64,000 nucleotides of DNA from Nansenia antarctica (GCA_963989245.1 OZ022342.1:55691478-55755477), one strand, 5' to 3'. Positions 1-13,969 are shown, counted from the stretch's first letter. Program-made: numbers and translations. Notes: generated by a model not told the origin, from the sequence alone.

Positions 1-744
1 ATGACTGATGAGACAAGGCCCGCCCACTTCTCCCAGCCTGCTGCTTGGCATGGTTAACGCAGTCTGACACCCTCACCGACGTCATTACAGTGCTTTGTGC
101 TAAACGTGTTCCTCCATTTACAACTTCAGTCCCTCAACATTAGCCTGGTAATGTGTGAGTGTGTATGTGTGTGTTCTCTAAGAGAGTCAGAGCTATGGCA
201 TCTGTACTTGGCTGAGGTGATAGGGGCTAGTGATATGAACCAGGCATGTGAGCCTATCCAGTTACTGGGCTGTTTAGTCTGTCGCCATGATAACGCTGAC
301 CTCAGCATTTTTTATTCAGACGTATAATGCATCATCTCTCAGTATCAGTCCATTCAGAGTCAATAGAAAATGGTAAAATGTAAAAAAAAAGAAGAAGAAC
401 GAAATCAATACAAGCTCATCCACTCCCCATCTATGAGATGCAGGGGAGGCTGCCAGAGGTAGAAATCGGAGGACTCCACAAACATCCCCTGATGAAGGGG
501 CTTTGAGAGAGGAGAGAGAGGAGCCATCTAATCACAGCACAAGCATAACCCTACAGGGGTTGTGTGGGGCACACATTCCCTGCCATTAATTTACCACAGT
601 TGTCACGGTAACTCCATGACAGGAGGAGTTGGAACAAGTGAGTCTCTCCAGGAACAAAGAGTGGCTCTGCCAAAAGAGTGACACAATGGTAGATCAACCT
701 GAGAGCCATTGATGATAATTATTCTGTAATTTTATTTTAAAAAT

Positions 745-909
745 GTTTTTAGGACATTTCTGCTTTATAGACATCGACAGTAGAGATTGAGAGGAAGGAT
801 GGGTGAGAGAGAGGAGGAATGACATGGAGGATAGGTCGATGGCTGGAATCGAACCTGGGACCCTGCGATTACATGGCATGCGCCTTGGGGAGCTACACCA
901 CCCAGCCCC
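745..909 (-). mobile_element. tRNA-derived SINE, minus strand
   Basis: The minus strand starts GGGCTGGGTGGTGTAGCTCC (A-box-like) and carries GGTTCGATTCC (B box), then a CT-rich body with TCACCCATCCTTCC. The same body follows the copy at 23232, so the two belong to one family. It lies in a coro1c intron. Confidence 0.75.
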
Positions 910-1071
910 TATTGTTTGAACTAAAGATGTTGGGAATGGAAAATGGAAGTACAGCTGATGGCCATGCCAGTGCTGCTACCACTGATACTGCACAAATGCT
1001 GACGCAGCATCACAGGATTCTACCATGGGAAACTCTCTCAACCTTGTTTCGTGACTTGTGTGGATACATAA

Positions 1072-1201
1072 TGGGCTGGTTTCACAGACAAGGTTTAAAC
1101 CGAATCCTAGACTAAAAAGCATCTTCAATGGAGATTTTTACATTGAAAGTGTGATTAATCCAGAACTAGGCCTTAAGCCTTGTCTGTGAAAACGGCCCAA
1201 A
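1072..1201. mobile_element. short hairpin MITE (acagacaagg family), copy 1
   Basis: Ends tgggctggtttcacagacaa and ttgtctgtgaaaacggccca are inverted; internal aatcctagacta is mirrored by attaatccagaactag. A related copy is at 4749-4866. Confidence 0.75.
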
Positions 1202-2217
1202 GTGCGTCTGAGGAAATCATAGGACGAGAGACGGCGCGCGTCGAAATATAAGCTAACCCTAGCCTACCGCCTGACGGCCACCATTACCAAAGCCAGACAT
1301 ACAGTATATGGTTGGAGAACTATAACTAACATTAGGGCATTCACTGGAATGTATATAAAGCTATACATAAATTATAAAAGAAAATAATGTTTGTAAATAA
1401 GGGAGGCAGTCCAAACATATCTTAGGCTTGTTTCATTTCACTTCATTATAAATTGTTCTGGGTCCAGTCTCTGCTGTCATCCATCCTTAATGAGCGGTTT
1501 GTGAACTGAAACGGTAAGCAGAAAGCAGTCACGTCGTTTTTGTTAACCCTTGTTCAGAGCAAGAGAGAGAGAGAGAGAGAGAGATCACCGGAAAAATACT
1601 GCCCTTCACCTGATGTTCTTTTAACTTATTAACATAATATAAATATAGCCTACGTGGGGTTTCTGCTATGGCTACCGTATACATAGTATACCTACTACAG
1701 TATAATAGTACTTATACAGCTTTTAATTTGAAACAGATAGCGGAAGTGTTGAGTTAAAATATTTTTGGGACATATTTACAGATATAGATATTGAAACTAG
1801 TGTATGTCGCTGGTATGATGTCAGTATGACTGTCAACAGACGACATTCACGTGCAAGGCACGCGGAAAAAATAGGCGACACTCAAGATGCGCCGGCGTAT
1901 GTGGGCTGTGTGTCTGCTCCAATCCGTTAACACAGGTGCCGAAATGAAACGCACGCGCACTGCTGAGGTAGAGGTCGGCGGTGTGTCCCAAGCTTTACAT
2001 TGTAGATACATGAGCGGAGAGCCTGAGTGGGAGTTATGGGACGAACAATTGCTGTATGTTTGAAAACACACTCAAAATTAAAAAGGAAAAACACAAAAAT
2101 ATAGTTTCAAAATGTTCAGGTCTGCATACATGCTTTGCTGCAGTTGAGGGCCAGTTACAAGTCTCTTTGTGATATGGCCTAGTTAATGTAAACTAATTAA
2201 CCTAGAATCATTGACTT

Positions 2218-2249
2218 CCACCACCACCACCACCACCACCACCACCACC
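2218..2249. repeat. (CCA)n microsatellite
   Basis: About ten ccaccaccacc units in the coro1c intron. Confidence 0.9.
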
Positions 2250-2787
2250 CCTCCCCCTTTACTATCACAGGGTCAGTGAGGCACATACAATAGGAGATTG
2301 TGTGTTCAGATGCCCTTACAATCACACTGATTAGAAATAGATTGATTGATAGATTGTCTATGGTGTTTGGACACGACTACGGTCTACGGTGCAGCGGGGT
2401 GGGGGTGTGGAGCGTAAAAAACAACCATAGCCATTCCAATCTCATTCACGTGTGATGAGCTAAACTAATCAACCATTTGTTTTGTTAAAAAAATCAATTC
2501 AGGGGAAAAACAAAGGATTACATTGTCAATATATGTAGAGATAACGATGCTAATGATTCTACCTGGAAAAAAAACTGAAGACAGAAATTTCAGTGGAGAT
2601 TCAATCTCAACAATTTCAACTTCCCCATCCCAGAATCCACTTGGCAACACACGGCTCCTTAGCCAATAAGGAGACAGAGGGGAAATGGTCCTGTAGGCTG
2701 ACATGCAAAGGGCTGGACTGCCATATATGGTCAAATCTGCTGACAGCAGCGGCAAGCTCTTGGATACTGAATAGAGGAGGGGGGGGG

Positions 2788-2818
<31 letters not shown>

Positions 2819-2974
2819 GGGGGGAGAAACACGGCAGACAATTGCTGTGTGCTTCCTCAGTGCTCACACTTCTCCCTTAAGCACGCGCACGCATGCACAC
2901 AGAATTTTGCCACAAAACGTAGCGCGTATGCATGGCACGTGACTGAAGATCCAACAGTGAGAAGCACTGCTTCA

Positions 2975-3295
<321 letters not shown>

Positions 3296-4748
3296 TTATC
3301 TACAAAGTAGCATTAATGCACGACTGGGTGAGCGAACAGGAGATATCTACGGTACACACTTCCGGTGGTGTGACAGCGCGCGTCTAAAAACATCTCAGCA
3401 TTACTCATGCGTTTGCTCTTTTTGTGCAACACATCTGACAAATTCTCTTATGTAAATGTAGGCCCTACACCAAAGAAAAACAAATACTGGCGTAGTCATC
3501 AATGTTACTTCTCACCCACCCATGCTGAGACGCATTTGTTTTAGCCACTTCAGCCAGAGCACACACATTAAAGGTTTTATGGGACGTGCCCATTGACTTG
3601 CTGATGTCTAATAAAAAACAGATTTATTCCCATCTCTGCCTCTGTTGGTTGCACAGTTAATGGCGTCCTAATCGCAGAGCCTGTTCTCCACTCCTCTACA
3701 CATCTGATCAAACAAGGCATTAGACACTGTAGGCCTGTACAGTTATAGCACACAGTAGGCCTACCCATACATCCGTGTTCCAAAAGCCTTCTTATTAGCC
3801 TAGTTACCACAACTCTACTTCGGCAGCCTTGTTCACACATTGCCCGATCAATGCTGCTCACTTTGGCAGGCTGGATGTTGGTGCAAGCTGGCCACAAAGT
3901 CCCATGAGAGCTCCGTAGCATATAGCTCTGTTTCCATAACAACCGATGATGGATTCCTAACACGCATCCCTAGGAAGGAGCCAGGCTCTCATCAGAAGAG
4001 CTGACCCCTCTATGCAGGAAAAGCTAAATCAATTAGGTGTAGCATCAAAGGCGGCCTTGTCTGTGTCTCCCTTCACCCCCCCAAAAGAGAGCAGGGCATA
4101 GCCACAGTACTGTGAAATCAGGAAGGGCAGAGCCAGAAGAGGCAGGGCTGCTGATGCCCATCAGGGCTGCTGTACTCTGCCAATGACAATTACAATCTGC
4201 ATCTGATGGCCTAGCTCAGAGTAAATGCAGGCCTAATGGTTCACATTAGCTACCACAACAGTCAACGCACCAAGACTAGGATAATATTCTGACATCTCCA
4301 TGACATGGTACTGTAGATATCTTCTTAAAATGATTAAGGCCTAAAATTGTTATACGTTTCGCATTGTGTCATCCTTGCAAAAACGTTTATTTTTTGCAGA
4401 CCTGTTTCCTACAGATGAAGCCAAGTTCCCTTTACAGGAAGTGGATGCAGAAGTCCTATCTTTCCTGTATATGGTGGAGCAATATGCATCGCTTAAAGTG
4501 ATTATGAGCCTAACCATGACAATAAGGACAACATTTTACTTGGACAATGCATATCTTCCTCTACTCAACATCTAGGCTACATAGATTTCTACATCTACAT
4601 TGTTGAACTCACATGTCTGTTGTCGCAACCACACAGAGCTAAACTCTCACACAATTCACATTAGCTAGTGGTCTCTTCAGTGGAAACACTGAAGCTGTCC
4701 TAGTGATTACAATAACGGAAAATGCTGACAGAGCGAGGACACGGTCTC

Positions 4749-4866
4749 GGTAATAGGCAAGGCTTAAACCTAGTCCTGGACTAAATCACACTTTCAATGC
4801 AAAATCTCCATTGAAGATGGAGAAGTCTAGGATTAGGTTTAAGCCTTGTCTGTGGAAACCGGCCCT
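4749..4866. mobile_element. short hairpin MITE (acagacaagg family), copy 2
   Basis: Left gcaaggcttaaacctagtcc and right taggtttaagccttgtctgt are inverted and share the terminal motif and catcttcaatggagat core with copy 1. The left terminus is degraded. Confidence 0.7.
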
Positions 4867-6546
4867 AGATGTGTGTCATCCAGGTACTTTTCACTGGGCC
4901 TATACAAGGGGTTGGTAGTACATGTATTGCTGTGCTGTGCTCTCTCTCACACAAGTGTGAATGAGAACTAGAGCTGCTGTGTGAAATTCTTCCCCAGTCT
5001 GAACCTAACCAACCAAGCCCATCTCCCACCTCATATGCCTAGCCCTTATCCATGTCCTCTTCAACCGGAGGCTATTGACACTACCAGCACTTGGCACAGC
5101 CGTGCACTGTATAATCTAGGCTATTTGTATTTAACAGAATCGGAATATCAGCAAACAAACATAAATCATCGCAATTATCCAGGATTGAAACCTATAATCT
5201 AATCCAGGTCTTAGTCACACAGATAAACAATTTCCCTCTTAATCCAGAGTGTCATCCTCAGTCTTATGCACGGCCATCTCTCACAGATCAACTATCCTCC
5301 TGGGTCGGAGCCTTAGGCACAGGGCATATCATTAAGAGCCATATATGGAACACTGTGTCTAGCCTACAGTACCACAATGCAGCGTGACACTGAGGTTGCA
5401 GAGAAGAGGGTTGACCAGAGAACAGTTTGTTCTATTAATTAGGCCTATATGGGCTCTGGTGATTCCGTTTGGGTTAAAACACTGCAGAGGGCTCTGATAC
5501 ACATCAGCCATCCAAAAGATGTGCTCCACGCATGCCTAATTTCTCCCAACATGCTGACCTACTTTTCAGAGAACATGGCATACAGGATTGACTCTCGGGT
5601 AGCGCCAACCTGACAAACATCATCACACCCATGAACATTTTGGTTCCAGCAGAGGCTAATGTTACTAAATAAGTCCTGGAACAACTAATTCATTCTTTCA
5701 AATCCAAGGTTACAATCATGGTCCTTGCTGCTGTACAACACCAACTGTAAAGGGTCTCTAGATGCTCTTCATATTTGCACTATAAACACCATATGGTCTT
5801 GATTAAGCATCAGACACATCTGTCAGCAGGAATACTAGGCTCTTGACTCAAACATACTCAGCTACCTAAGAAGAGTGTCAATATTACAACTGTAGGGTGC
5901 AATCATGGTCACTTTCTTGGCAAGAAAAGGCCCAGTACTTTCTGTTAAGCTACACAAACCTGCAGAATTCATGGTATTGCAAAAAGCTCCCATGCCTCAT
6001 TTATGAGGGGGCAACTTTGGGTGCTCAATGCTCATCATTAGCTAAACACATTTATGACTCCCAGCCAGTGCATCTATGCAATGTAGATGGATGGCCTCTG
6101 AAGCTGTGATATGCACACATGCTTAATCTTATTACATACAACAAGCAGCCTATTATTGATCATTGCAGACTGGTCACAGTGTAATGATGGATCAGCTATC
6201 TAGTAAATAGACATACTCTACTCTTCCAAGTCCATATCATATGCTCAGTCAACTAGGTGGACAATAGCTATGCATGGTGTGGATTCTCATAGCCCATCTG
6301 CGCTACTAGCATCAAAGGCTACTTCCTTATTGTGTGGTCACTTATGGTTTTCTAAAGCAGTTCAGCACACAAGAGCAAAAAATGGTAAGGTTTAAAATGA
6401 CTTGCTGTAGAGGCTGTGTCTTAATGCAGAAGGATGCTCAGGAATTTACATTGAGAAGATGGTAGCAGTTAGCTAGCCAGCTACGCTAATGTGGAGCATA
6501 GACCACCGCCAGAGAGCTATTATGACGCAAGTGCAGATTTTATTCA

Positions 6547-6688
6547 GGGCTGCGTTCGTAAATACGCTCTGGAAATCTGATTAGCACTCATGGAATTCCT
6601 CTTGTCCAATCAAATTACGTGGTCCCTTTATGACGTTGAATCCAGTGTGCGCTCCGGCGCTCTCAGAACGAATTTACGAACGCAGCCC
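6547..6688. mobile_element. short MITE with 17-bp terminal inverted repeats
   Basis: gggctgcgttcgtaaat at 6547-6563 and its exact reverse complement at 6672-6688. The 142-bp element adjoins the candidate coro1c first exon. Confidence 0.75.
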
Positions 6689-6792
6689 ATGGTTCTGGCT
6701 GCTCCCCATTCAGAACCGCTAAACGATGCACAGGCAGGAAGCCTAGTGGAAAGATGTTCAATACAAAATTGAGACCGGTCAATTTTCCTTAC

Positions 6793-6960
6793 CTCCTAAA
6801 ATCTATGTAATATTTCCGTAAGCACGAGGTGATCAATCTGAAAACATGAATATGGCAGTTTTAGGTGAGCCCTTGTCCTTTAGAGTTCCCCTTGTTTTAA
6901 CACTCTGCTCTCTCTGCCGTTCGAGTATTCTTCTTTCCCTCCTGACTGCAAATCTATGAA
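6793..6960 (-). promoter_or_regulatory. candidate non-coding first exon and promoter of canonical coro1c
   Basis: A good minus-strand donor, TTAGGAG|gtaagg, ends at 6793. It lies 3.6 kb upstream of the coronin ATG exon and downstream of the long exon. The sequence above it (to about 6960) is GC-richer than its surroundings and has no open frame leading into coronin, as expected for a 5' UTR exon. If real, it would provide the usual short coronin-1C while an upstream promoter makes the long form. The transcription start is a guess. Confidence 0.3.
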
Positions 6961-7746
6961 CCGGAAGCAACGCCCTGTTTCATCCCCTCCCCTTCCATAT
7001 GAGGCATTTTAGGAATCCCTTCTGCTGCAAAAATTGTCTATAATCAATGACAATGGCAATATCATTCAATGGTCTTCATACTGAAAAAAAATATAAACAC
7101 ACACACACACATGTTTTGAAATACCAATAAAGTGATCATGCAGCTTTTAACACTGCCATCAATCAGATGGTGATCTGTGGTGACTAAATTAGAAAAGACA
7201 ACACATATTGTTGACAGTGCTGGAGTTACAGCAATGACTTGAAAATGGCATGACTGTCAAGAAACCAGAGTTTGGCAGCTGAACAGGCCTGTGCAAAAAG
7301 ACTCTCTGATCAGGAATCGAAGTGAAAGAAATATATACCATGATTCTCATTTATGGTCAGGTTTTTGTGAAAGTGTTATTTGTTGAATTGCTTGCTGCAC
7401 ACTGCCCATAATGTGTCTATTGCTCAGCAGCATGACTTCAAGCAAAGACCTTTGCTTCAAGTGCATTTCAGCACCAGTCTGTAGCCAAAGTGCGTCCTCA
7501 AGTGGCGAGCATGAGTGCTGCAGGCAGCTTAACATTATCTGCTACGAGGCAAGACAACTCTGAGCTCAAAAACATTAAACACGTTTGCATATCTGAATAT
7601 TTTGTATTCATGTAATTCCACTTGTGACCCTGACATACTAGATCACATGACACCCAATTCAATGGGAAATATTCTTTTGAAATAGCCTTTACAAACTGAC
7701 TGCTCACGTGTTTGTGGGTATGTAAGAGAGATATAGTGAAAGAGAG

Positions 7747-7753
7747 AGAAGAG

Positions 7754-7827
<74 letters not shown>

Positions 7828-7873
7828 TAGAGAGAGGAAGAGAGATGCAGAGAGAGAGAGAGGGGAGGGGGGG
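7747..7873. repeat. (GA)n microsatellite
   Basis: Mostly pure GA with a few A, T and G interruptions, starting 31 bp downstream (in transcript sense) of the long-exon donor. Confidence 0.95.
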
Positions 7874-7904
7874 AGAGAGATTTATATAGCATTTGCATCC
7901 TTAC

Positions 7905-10900
7905 CTTTTTTGGGCGCAGGCTGGGTCTCTGGAGCTTTCTCTGCAGGCTTCTTAGTGACATCAAAGGCCTTCTTCATCTGAGATACTTTCAGACTTTGAG
8001 CACACTCCCCAGCCCCAGCCCCGGCCCTGACCCCAGCCCTGGACCCAGCCCCAGTCCCAGCCCCGGCCCTGACCCCAGCCCCAGCCCCAGCCCCAGTCCC
8101 AGTCCCAGCCCCAGCCCCAGCCCCAGTCCCAGTCCCAGCCCCAGTATCAGCCTTGGCCTCGGGGGGTTTTGTCCAGCCCTGGTGCCTGATCTTCTGGTGC
8201 ATTTGGTTGGTCTCCTTTATGAGGTCAGCCACAGGCCTGAACCGCATCTCACTCTCGTCCGCAGCGTCACGATCACCACACTCGTCAACATCACTATGGT
8301 CTTTATGTTCGCCATGGTAACGGAGGTTCCTCCAACTGACCCTGTCAGCTTGGGGTTCAGGGTCTTCAGAGGTTGTCCCCCATGAGGCAGGTTCTAGCCT
8401 TTGTGTCTCATTGTCTGAAGGCCAAGGAGTGACCTCTGAATCTGGAACAGTTTCTGATGATGAGGTGGTGAATGGATTTCGGGGCTTTTTTAGTACAGGA
8501 GGAGGTGGGCCTTTGGTGTCGGTCTGCTTTCCTGAGTAAGGTCCTTCTTGCAACATGTCAAGTCTGTTTGGCTCCTCATCTGCAGAAGATTTGACCATTC
8601 GTGCCCAAGAATCTAAATCTATCATGTCTCTATACAGGTCGTCCCTATTTGATGCTTTTTGTTGCTGTGGAAAATTGTCAATTGGCTCAAAGTCATCTGA
8701 CATGCATGCGTTCGTATGGTGCGATGGTATGGTGTAAGCCCCCGTGTCATCCCATAACACACACATATCCTGATTAGGTAGGCGATCATAGTAGTTATCT
8801 CTGCTTAAAGGATATGCAAACTTCCTTCTTCCCATCTCATAATCATGAGGATAATCATCATCATCATCATCTCTGTTCTTCTCATCCATAGACTGGGATT
8901 GTTTAGCTGGATCATTATAATTGTCCCTGTTTTTCTTATCATGAGATTTTTTAGATGACTTCTTAATGAAAGGATTCTTGGGCTTTTTCGGGACTGGTGG
9001 CGGAGGGCCTTTCTTTGTAGTCATCCCCCCTGAAACAGAGTCCTCTGTAGAGACCCCTGAGGCCTCTCGGTCTGCCGGTGTGGAAGCCCCACTGGTTGTG
9101 TGTTGTGTTGACGTTGTGTTCTCCCTCTCAGGCAGGAGGTGAATGATGCGTGGGGGGGTGATGACAGAGGTGAAACAGATAAGCTCTCTCTCCCTCTGCA
9201 TGGCAGCAGCCTGTCTCTGTCCATCCCTGTCATCTGGGACTGGCACAGAGAGAGGAGGGGAGGGAATCAAATCGCATTGTTCTATTGAACATGAGCAGGG
9301 GGCTGTTTGGAGCTGTGGCATCTTGGGGGAAGAGCGGTTAGAGGCCTTAATGGCCGCTGGTTCAGACGTAGAGTCTGCTAATGGGGTGTTATATGTTGTG
9401 TTGGCGCCTCTGCCTGTAGTTGCACCAGACACACATTCATGCATATTATGGTCCTCAATGTGGGCGACAGAAGCCAGAGAGAGAATAGACTGGTCTTGGT
9501 CACATGGTCTCAGCTGTGTACTGTCTGAGGAGGCATTGGCCATTGGGTTCCACACCACATTTGTATCAGTGACACATTTCCCACATGACTCGTCAGAAAT
9601 GGATTCTTTAGAGGTCTCTTTGACATTGAGTCTCTGCGTCTGAATTGTTGGTGGGGGAGAGATGGCCACAGTCTGAAATATCTCCCCACTGGGTTCTTCC
9701 TCTTCATTCAGTTGGTTGTCACTAGCATTGTGGCTAACATCAAAGTGTTTACCATTTCCATAACTTAGCTTAGAACGGATATTGGTTGATTCTGTGCATG
9801 AGAGGGCAACAGCATCTTTCTCATTTATTTGCGTGCCCGTTTTGAGCTCACAGACTGCAGACTCTCTCCCCCCATTTCCTGACATAGCTTGGATAGCTCC
9901 ATTTCGTCCCTTCCTCTTTAGGGGACACCCGATGCCTTCAGCCAAATGTGGATTTTCTCTTTCAGAAAAGTCGATGTGTGAAGTAGTGTGTACTTCACTC
10001 CTGTTGCCTTTTACTGGAACAACATGTGTATTCACACTGCTGCTCTTTTCTCTATCCCGTCTGTCTGGTGACTTGCTCTGTGTGTTCATTACGTTCTCCA
10101 AACACAAGGCTGACAGTGGGCTGTTTTTACTGGACTGCTGATGACTGTCTCCTGGAGGATGGCTCTGGAGTCCATCCTTACTGCGCCTCTGATAGTCCTT
10201 ACCAGAAGATCCTCTTCTCTCTTTCGATGTGTCGCTAGACGATGATTGGGGGTCATGGAGCCTATCTACACCAGAAGAAGCAGTGCCGTCCTCTTTTAGA
10301 AATGGCTGTTTCTTTTCAGTCTCTTTCTCCATGCTGTCAGCAGACACACTCCCCACGTCAGTAGATGGCCAAGAATCATCCTCCTCAAGTAGTACAAAAT
10401 CCTCCTCTGTGGGTTCAGATGAGGCAGCTAAGTCCTGTGTACCAATCGTAATGCCTGCCTTTGACTTTCTGGGTCCAGCCTGTGATTTACTCCTGACTTG
10501 TTGCTCCATAGTAGCCCCCGTCCCAGTATTTGCCATGGTCTTACTATCAGTGGCTTTGTCCTGTGTCTTGGGCTCTGAGTGCAATGTGCCTCTCTCAGAG
10601 TTCAGGGCAGTGTCTGGCCTCTCTTCATTACATGCGAGAGTCCTGTCGTCTCTGTCTCCACCCTCACTCCCTCCCCCTGGACTTGAGGGACTCTCCCCTG
10701 TGCCTACCGCGGGGCTCATTGGCTCCTCCGTAGGGGGGTCTATCAGGGCAGAGGCGTCTGTGAGCTCACCACCACTCTGCTCAGTAGCCAGGCTGCTGAC
10801 ACTCAATCCCTCTACTCTCCCAGTGCCCCCAGTGCTGTTGCTGCTGCTGCTGGGTTGGTCACTGGGCTCAGACTGGGACTGCCCCCCCGCATCCCCAACC

Positions 10901-11000
10901 AGCTGCTCCTTCTGCTCCCCTCCATCTGAGGCATTTGTTGAGGCTCCCTCCTTCGCTGACACCTTGTCCTGCTTCTGGCCCATTGTTGCTTTTAGTTCCA
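7905..11000 (-). CDS. giant 5' coding exon, predicted N-terminal extension of coronin-1C
   Basis: A single open exon of 1026 codons plus one base. The acceptor is cttttccccatag at 11001, the ATG is at 10983-10981 (MGQKQDK), and the donor is AAAAAG|gtaagg at 7905/7904. The next recognised minus-strand exon, coronin exon 3029-3228, begins AT-ATG; the lone G plus AT makes GAT, so the two join in frame as ...PAPKK-D-MFRRVV. The protein is low-complexity, rich in Ser, Asp, Glu and Lys, and probably disordered. It has two copies of a proline-basic motif, GPPPPVPKKPKNPF near residue 660 and GPPPPVLKKPRNPF near residue 825, which fit the SH3-type PxxPxK pattern. An Asp-rich stretch lies near residue 710, and an Ala/Thr-Gly repeat covers about residues 946-992. 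The segment RPVADLIKETNQMHQKI near residue 920 looks more structured. I do not recognise a domain. The exon call is strong from length and splice sites; membership in coro1c is inferred from phase and position. Confidence 0.72.
8006..8147 (-). repeat. coding 6-bp minisatellite (Ala/Thr/Val/Arg-Gly repeat)
   Basis: On the plus strand this is a run of ccagcc, ccggcc, ccagtc and ctgacc hexamers. On the coding strand it gives alternating Gly with Ala, Thr, Val or Arg, about residues 946-992 of the long exon. It is probably length-polymorphic but keeps frame because the unit is 6 bp. Confidence 0.85.
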
Positions 11001-12271
11001 CTATGGGGAAAAGAGAGAAAAACACACCTCAAGACACAGCCGTGGTCTATGAACAACTTACTGTGGTATTATGAGCTTGTCACGCTTGCCTATCTCATTT
11101 ATTTAACACCGGACCTGACGCCAAGCCTTTCGTTCTCTGCTTTTCACTCTCTATTTCTGTATATAATTCCATTGACTTCCTCTCCCACCCTTCCACCAAC
11201 CCCTTTCTCTCTTCCTAGACCTCTCTTTCTCTCTCCTCATTCTATCTGTATGGAATGTTGTGGCGGCTATAATTAAAGTGGGTCTCATTGCCGCCAGTGA
11301 GTCAGAGGGCCAAAGAGGAAACAGGACAACTGGGATAATAGATCACCAGGTGCCAAGGTCAATGGTGAGGAACAGAACAAGACCAAAATCTCCTCACCAC
11401 ATTGAGATAAATAACCATTAATGTATGTCAATATTAAGATGCAGTAAGTGCAGTGCAGTAAGTGCAGTGCAGTAAGACATTATAAATTACAACAAGAAGG
11501 ACTTGTTCTGGCCTCACCATTGGAAATCCAATAATGTACATAAAGTATATACTTGTCCTATCAGAGCTAGTAATTATAAGCATCACACAATCTAAATTAT
11601 AGCTAAGTAAACAAGTGTGTTTTTCCTGTGTCCTCTCCTCCAAACCCATTGATTGTTTATGATTGTTATGACAACAAGGACCAAGTAGAGGTCGACTGGA
11701 ATAACCAATCTGAGTCACATGGACTTTGACTTTCGAACAGGATTGTATGTGTGTCTGTCTGGGAGCTGATGGACAGAGTTTAACGACTGACATGATTGAT
11801 TGCCAAGGGGAGATTATTCAAGAGGAAAAAAGCTCAACAAGCTTTCAATTGGTACGCAGATTCTCAACTGTTCTAGGTTACAAACAAGCAAACCAACTGA
11901 ACATCACGCTTGAAAAAGAACGTCATTTACACTGAAGTGAAACCTTTACATTAAGGTTGCCTTTATAAAGGGTTTACACTGTAATTAGTTTATTGACTGT
12001 TCATTCATGTATAAATCATGATTAAAAGTCAGACTTTAATTTCTGTGCCCAGAGTACTTGGAACGACCTTCTAACTGTACTCAAATTAGATTCCCTTTAT
12101 CTATTGGTCAATTTTAGACCCTCATAACTGATATGTCATCAGAGGAATGTATGTGTTTCAATTTATTGTATTGTGTACATTTTTGTGGTAATTGTTGTAA
12201 GCAGGGCTCACCTGAGAGACCTTTCTTTCAGTGGGACACCCTGAATAAATAAAGGTTTATCATTATTGTAA

Positions 12272-12350
12272 TAATAATAATAATAAATATTATTATCAAT
12301 AATCATTTATAATAATAATAATAATAATTGTTATTATTAATAATAGTAAT
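12272..12350. repeat. (TAA)n/(TTA)n AT-rich repeat
   Basis: Alternating taa and tta blocks following a retroposon-like aataaataaaggtttatcat. Confidence 0.8.
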
Positions 12351-12614
12351 ATTAACGAATTGAATGAAATTATCAAACTATTGATTGACGCTTGGCATAA
12401 CTATGCAGGTTAATAATGTTACCAAATTCAGTTCGAAGTTCCAAACAACAACCTCCCTAACAATAAATGGCCTTGCAGGGTCGGACATCAGCTACTGTGT
12501 TTCTGCATAACTGTTCTGCATGCAGTAACAGTGTCACACCTGACACACATTTTAGAAAGCACTTTTTGGGACGAAAACAGCATTGGTTAATGACTTGAAT
12601 GTATTTCAAGGGAT

Positions 12615-12954
12615 CTCATTCCCAGATCGTTACAGGTTACACATAGTCATTACAACCATTAGAACGCGTTTAGAAAGCTTGAATATTACATATTGGACTT
12701 AATATAACATGTTACTGAAATCTTATTACATGGAATACAAATTTGAAATCAACTTCAATGTTCACATTGCATCATCACATTAAATGGAGTTCACAAACAG
12801 TAATTATGAATTCAAGTCCGTTAGTGAAAACTGTAGTACAACATGGACAGTGACTTAAACTAAATAGAAGTGATATTAAATAAATGAAACTAAATAATGT
12901 GCCTTTCTAATGGTTGTAATGACTATGTTTAACCTGTAACGATCTGGGAATGAG
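12615..12954. repeat. inverted repeat, 50-bp arms
   Basis: Arms 12615-12664 (ctcattcccagatcgttaca...) and 12905-12954 are reverse complements with one mismatch, separated by 240 bp of AT-rich DNA. Probably a MITE remnant fused to a retroposon tail. Confidence 0.75.
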
Positions 12955-13020
12955 CACTTTGAATTGCCCCTGTTGTATGAAATGTGCTATACAAATACAC
13001 TTGCCTTGCCTTGCCTAGAC
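12905..13020 (+). mobile_element. retroposon 3' tail joined to an inverted-repeat arm
   Basis: The stretch tgtgctatacaaatacactt followed by three cttgc repeats is a common fish LINE 3' end. It directly follows the right arm of the inverted repeat at 12615-12954. Confidence 0.45.
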
Positions 13021-13969
13021 ATTAAATATAATCTTGCTTTGTTCAGGCTGTGTGTGATTCTATTGGGTGACAGGTGATTGAGGATAGACAGGTGACCGAG
13101 CCTCTTGACCCTGCATCTCTAATCCTGCCCACTGCCACTCCAGCTATTTCAGTCTTAAGTGGTGCTGAGAGGCACTCACCTATTTATTTTTTCTATTTAT
13201 ATAGTTTAAGACAACACCCATGTCCATGGCAACTCATACATGAAACAAAATCCCACCAGATAATATGAGTCATGCCACCATGTGTAGATCCTGTATTAGA
13301 TCCACAGTTTCCTATAACCCCAATGTTATTATGTATTATTAGGAACAAATCCTGCCATTGATGGTTAAGACATCAATCATTGAGATTGATATGAATATAT
13401 TGGTGTCCTCAGCACAGCTTTATGGACCACTGAACAGAGGAGTAAAGGCAGCTGTAGAGTATTTTTACATTTTTATTTAGGCTGCTGTTGAGTTGAAAAA
13501 GTGATCTTAAAAGGTCTAACAACCTAAGGACAAGAACACCTGATGAGTTCTAATTAACCTTCAACCGTTCTCGCAACATTGCTGATGTCATAGCGGCTTG
13601 TTAACATTACAGCGGCATGCTCATTGCAAAGACCCTTACGGTTTGTACTTGTACTGTATCCGACAGGTTATTTTCGGATGGGTGTGAGTGCAGGGTCTTA
13701 TAATGGCAGCAGCTGGCAGCTGTGGAAGGCATCTGTGACACCAGCCTCACCCAAATATCACCTCCCCCTTTCTGCCTTTCTCTCTCTCCTTTCTCTCCCC
13801 TTCGCTCACTTTCAAAATATCATGACAGAACACTCAGCATTTATCAGAGACGTGTGACTCAGAGAGCACCGTCTCTATTAGATTCCCAAGGTCCCAAGAC
13901 AGGCTGTTTTGAAAAAAAAAAAAAACACTACCAGGACCTTAGGAAGAGTTCGTATTTTTAAACCTTTAG

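Larger units (their letters stand above)
1..2971 (-). other. coro1c intron after its first coding exon
   Basis: Apart from the SINE (745), the hairpin MITE (1072), GA, CCA and poly-G runs, I see no coronin exon here. The next expected coronin block (through GSEDCTVMVW) is not found, so this intron continues past the window edge. Confidence 0.7.

Noticed and set aside
3577..3963. 128-codon minus frame in a coro1c intron
   Set aside because: Composition looks random and no splice sites fit coronin phases.
10229..11074. 281-codon plus-strand open frame
   Set aside because: Antisense shadow of the 1026-codon minus-strand exon; no splice or start context of its own.
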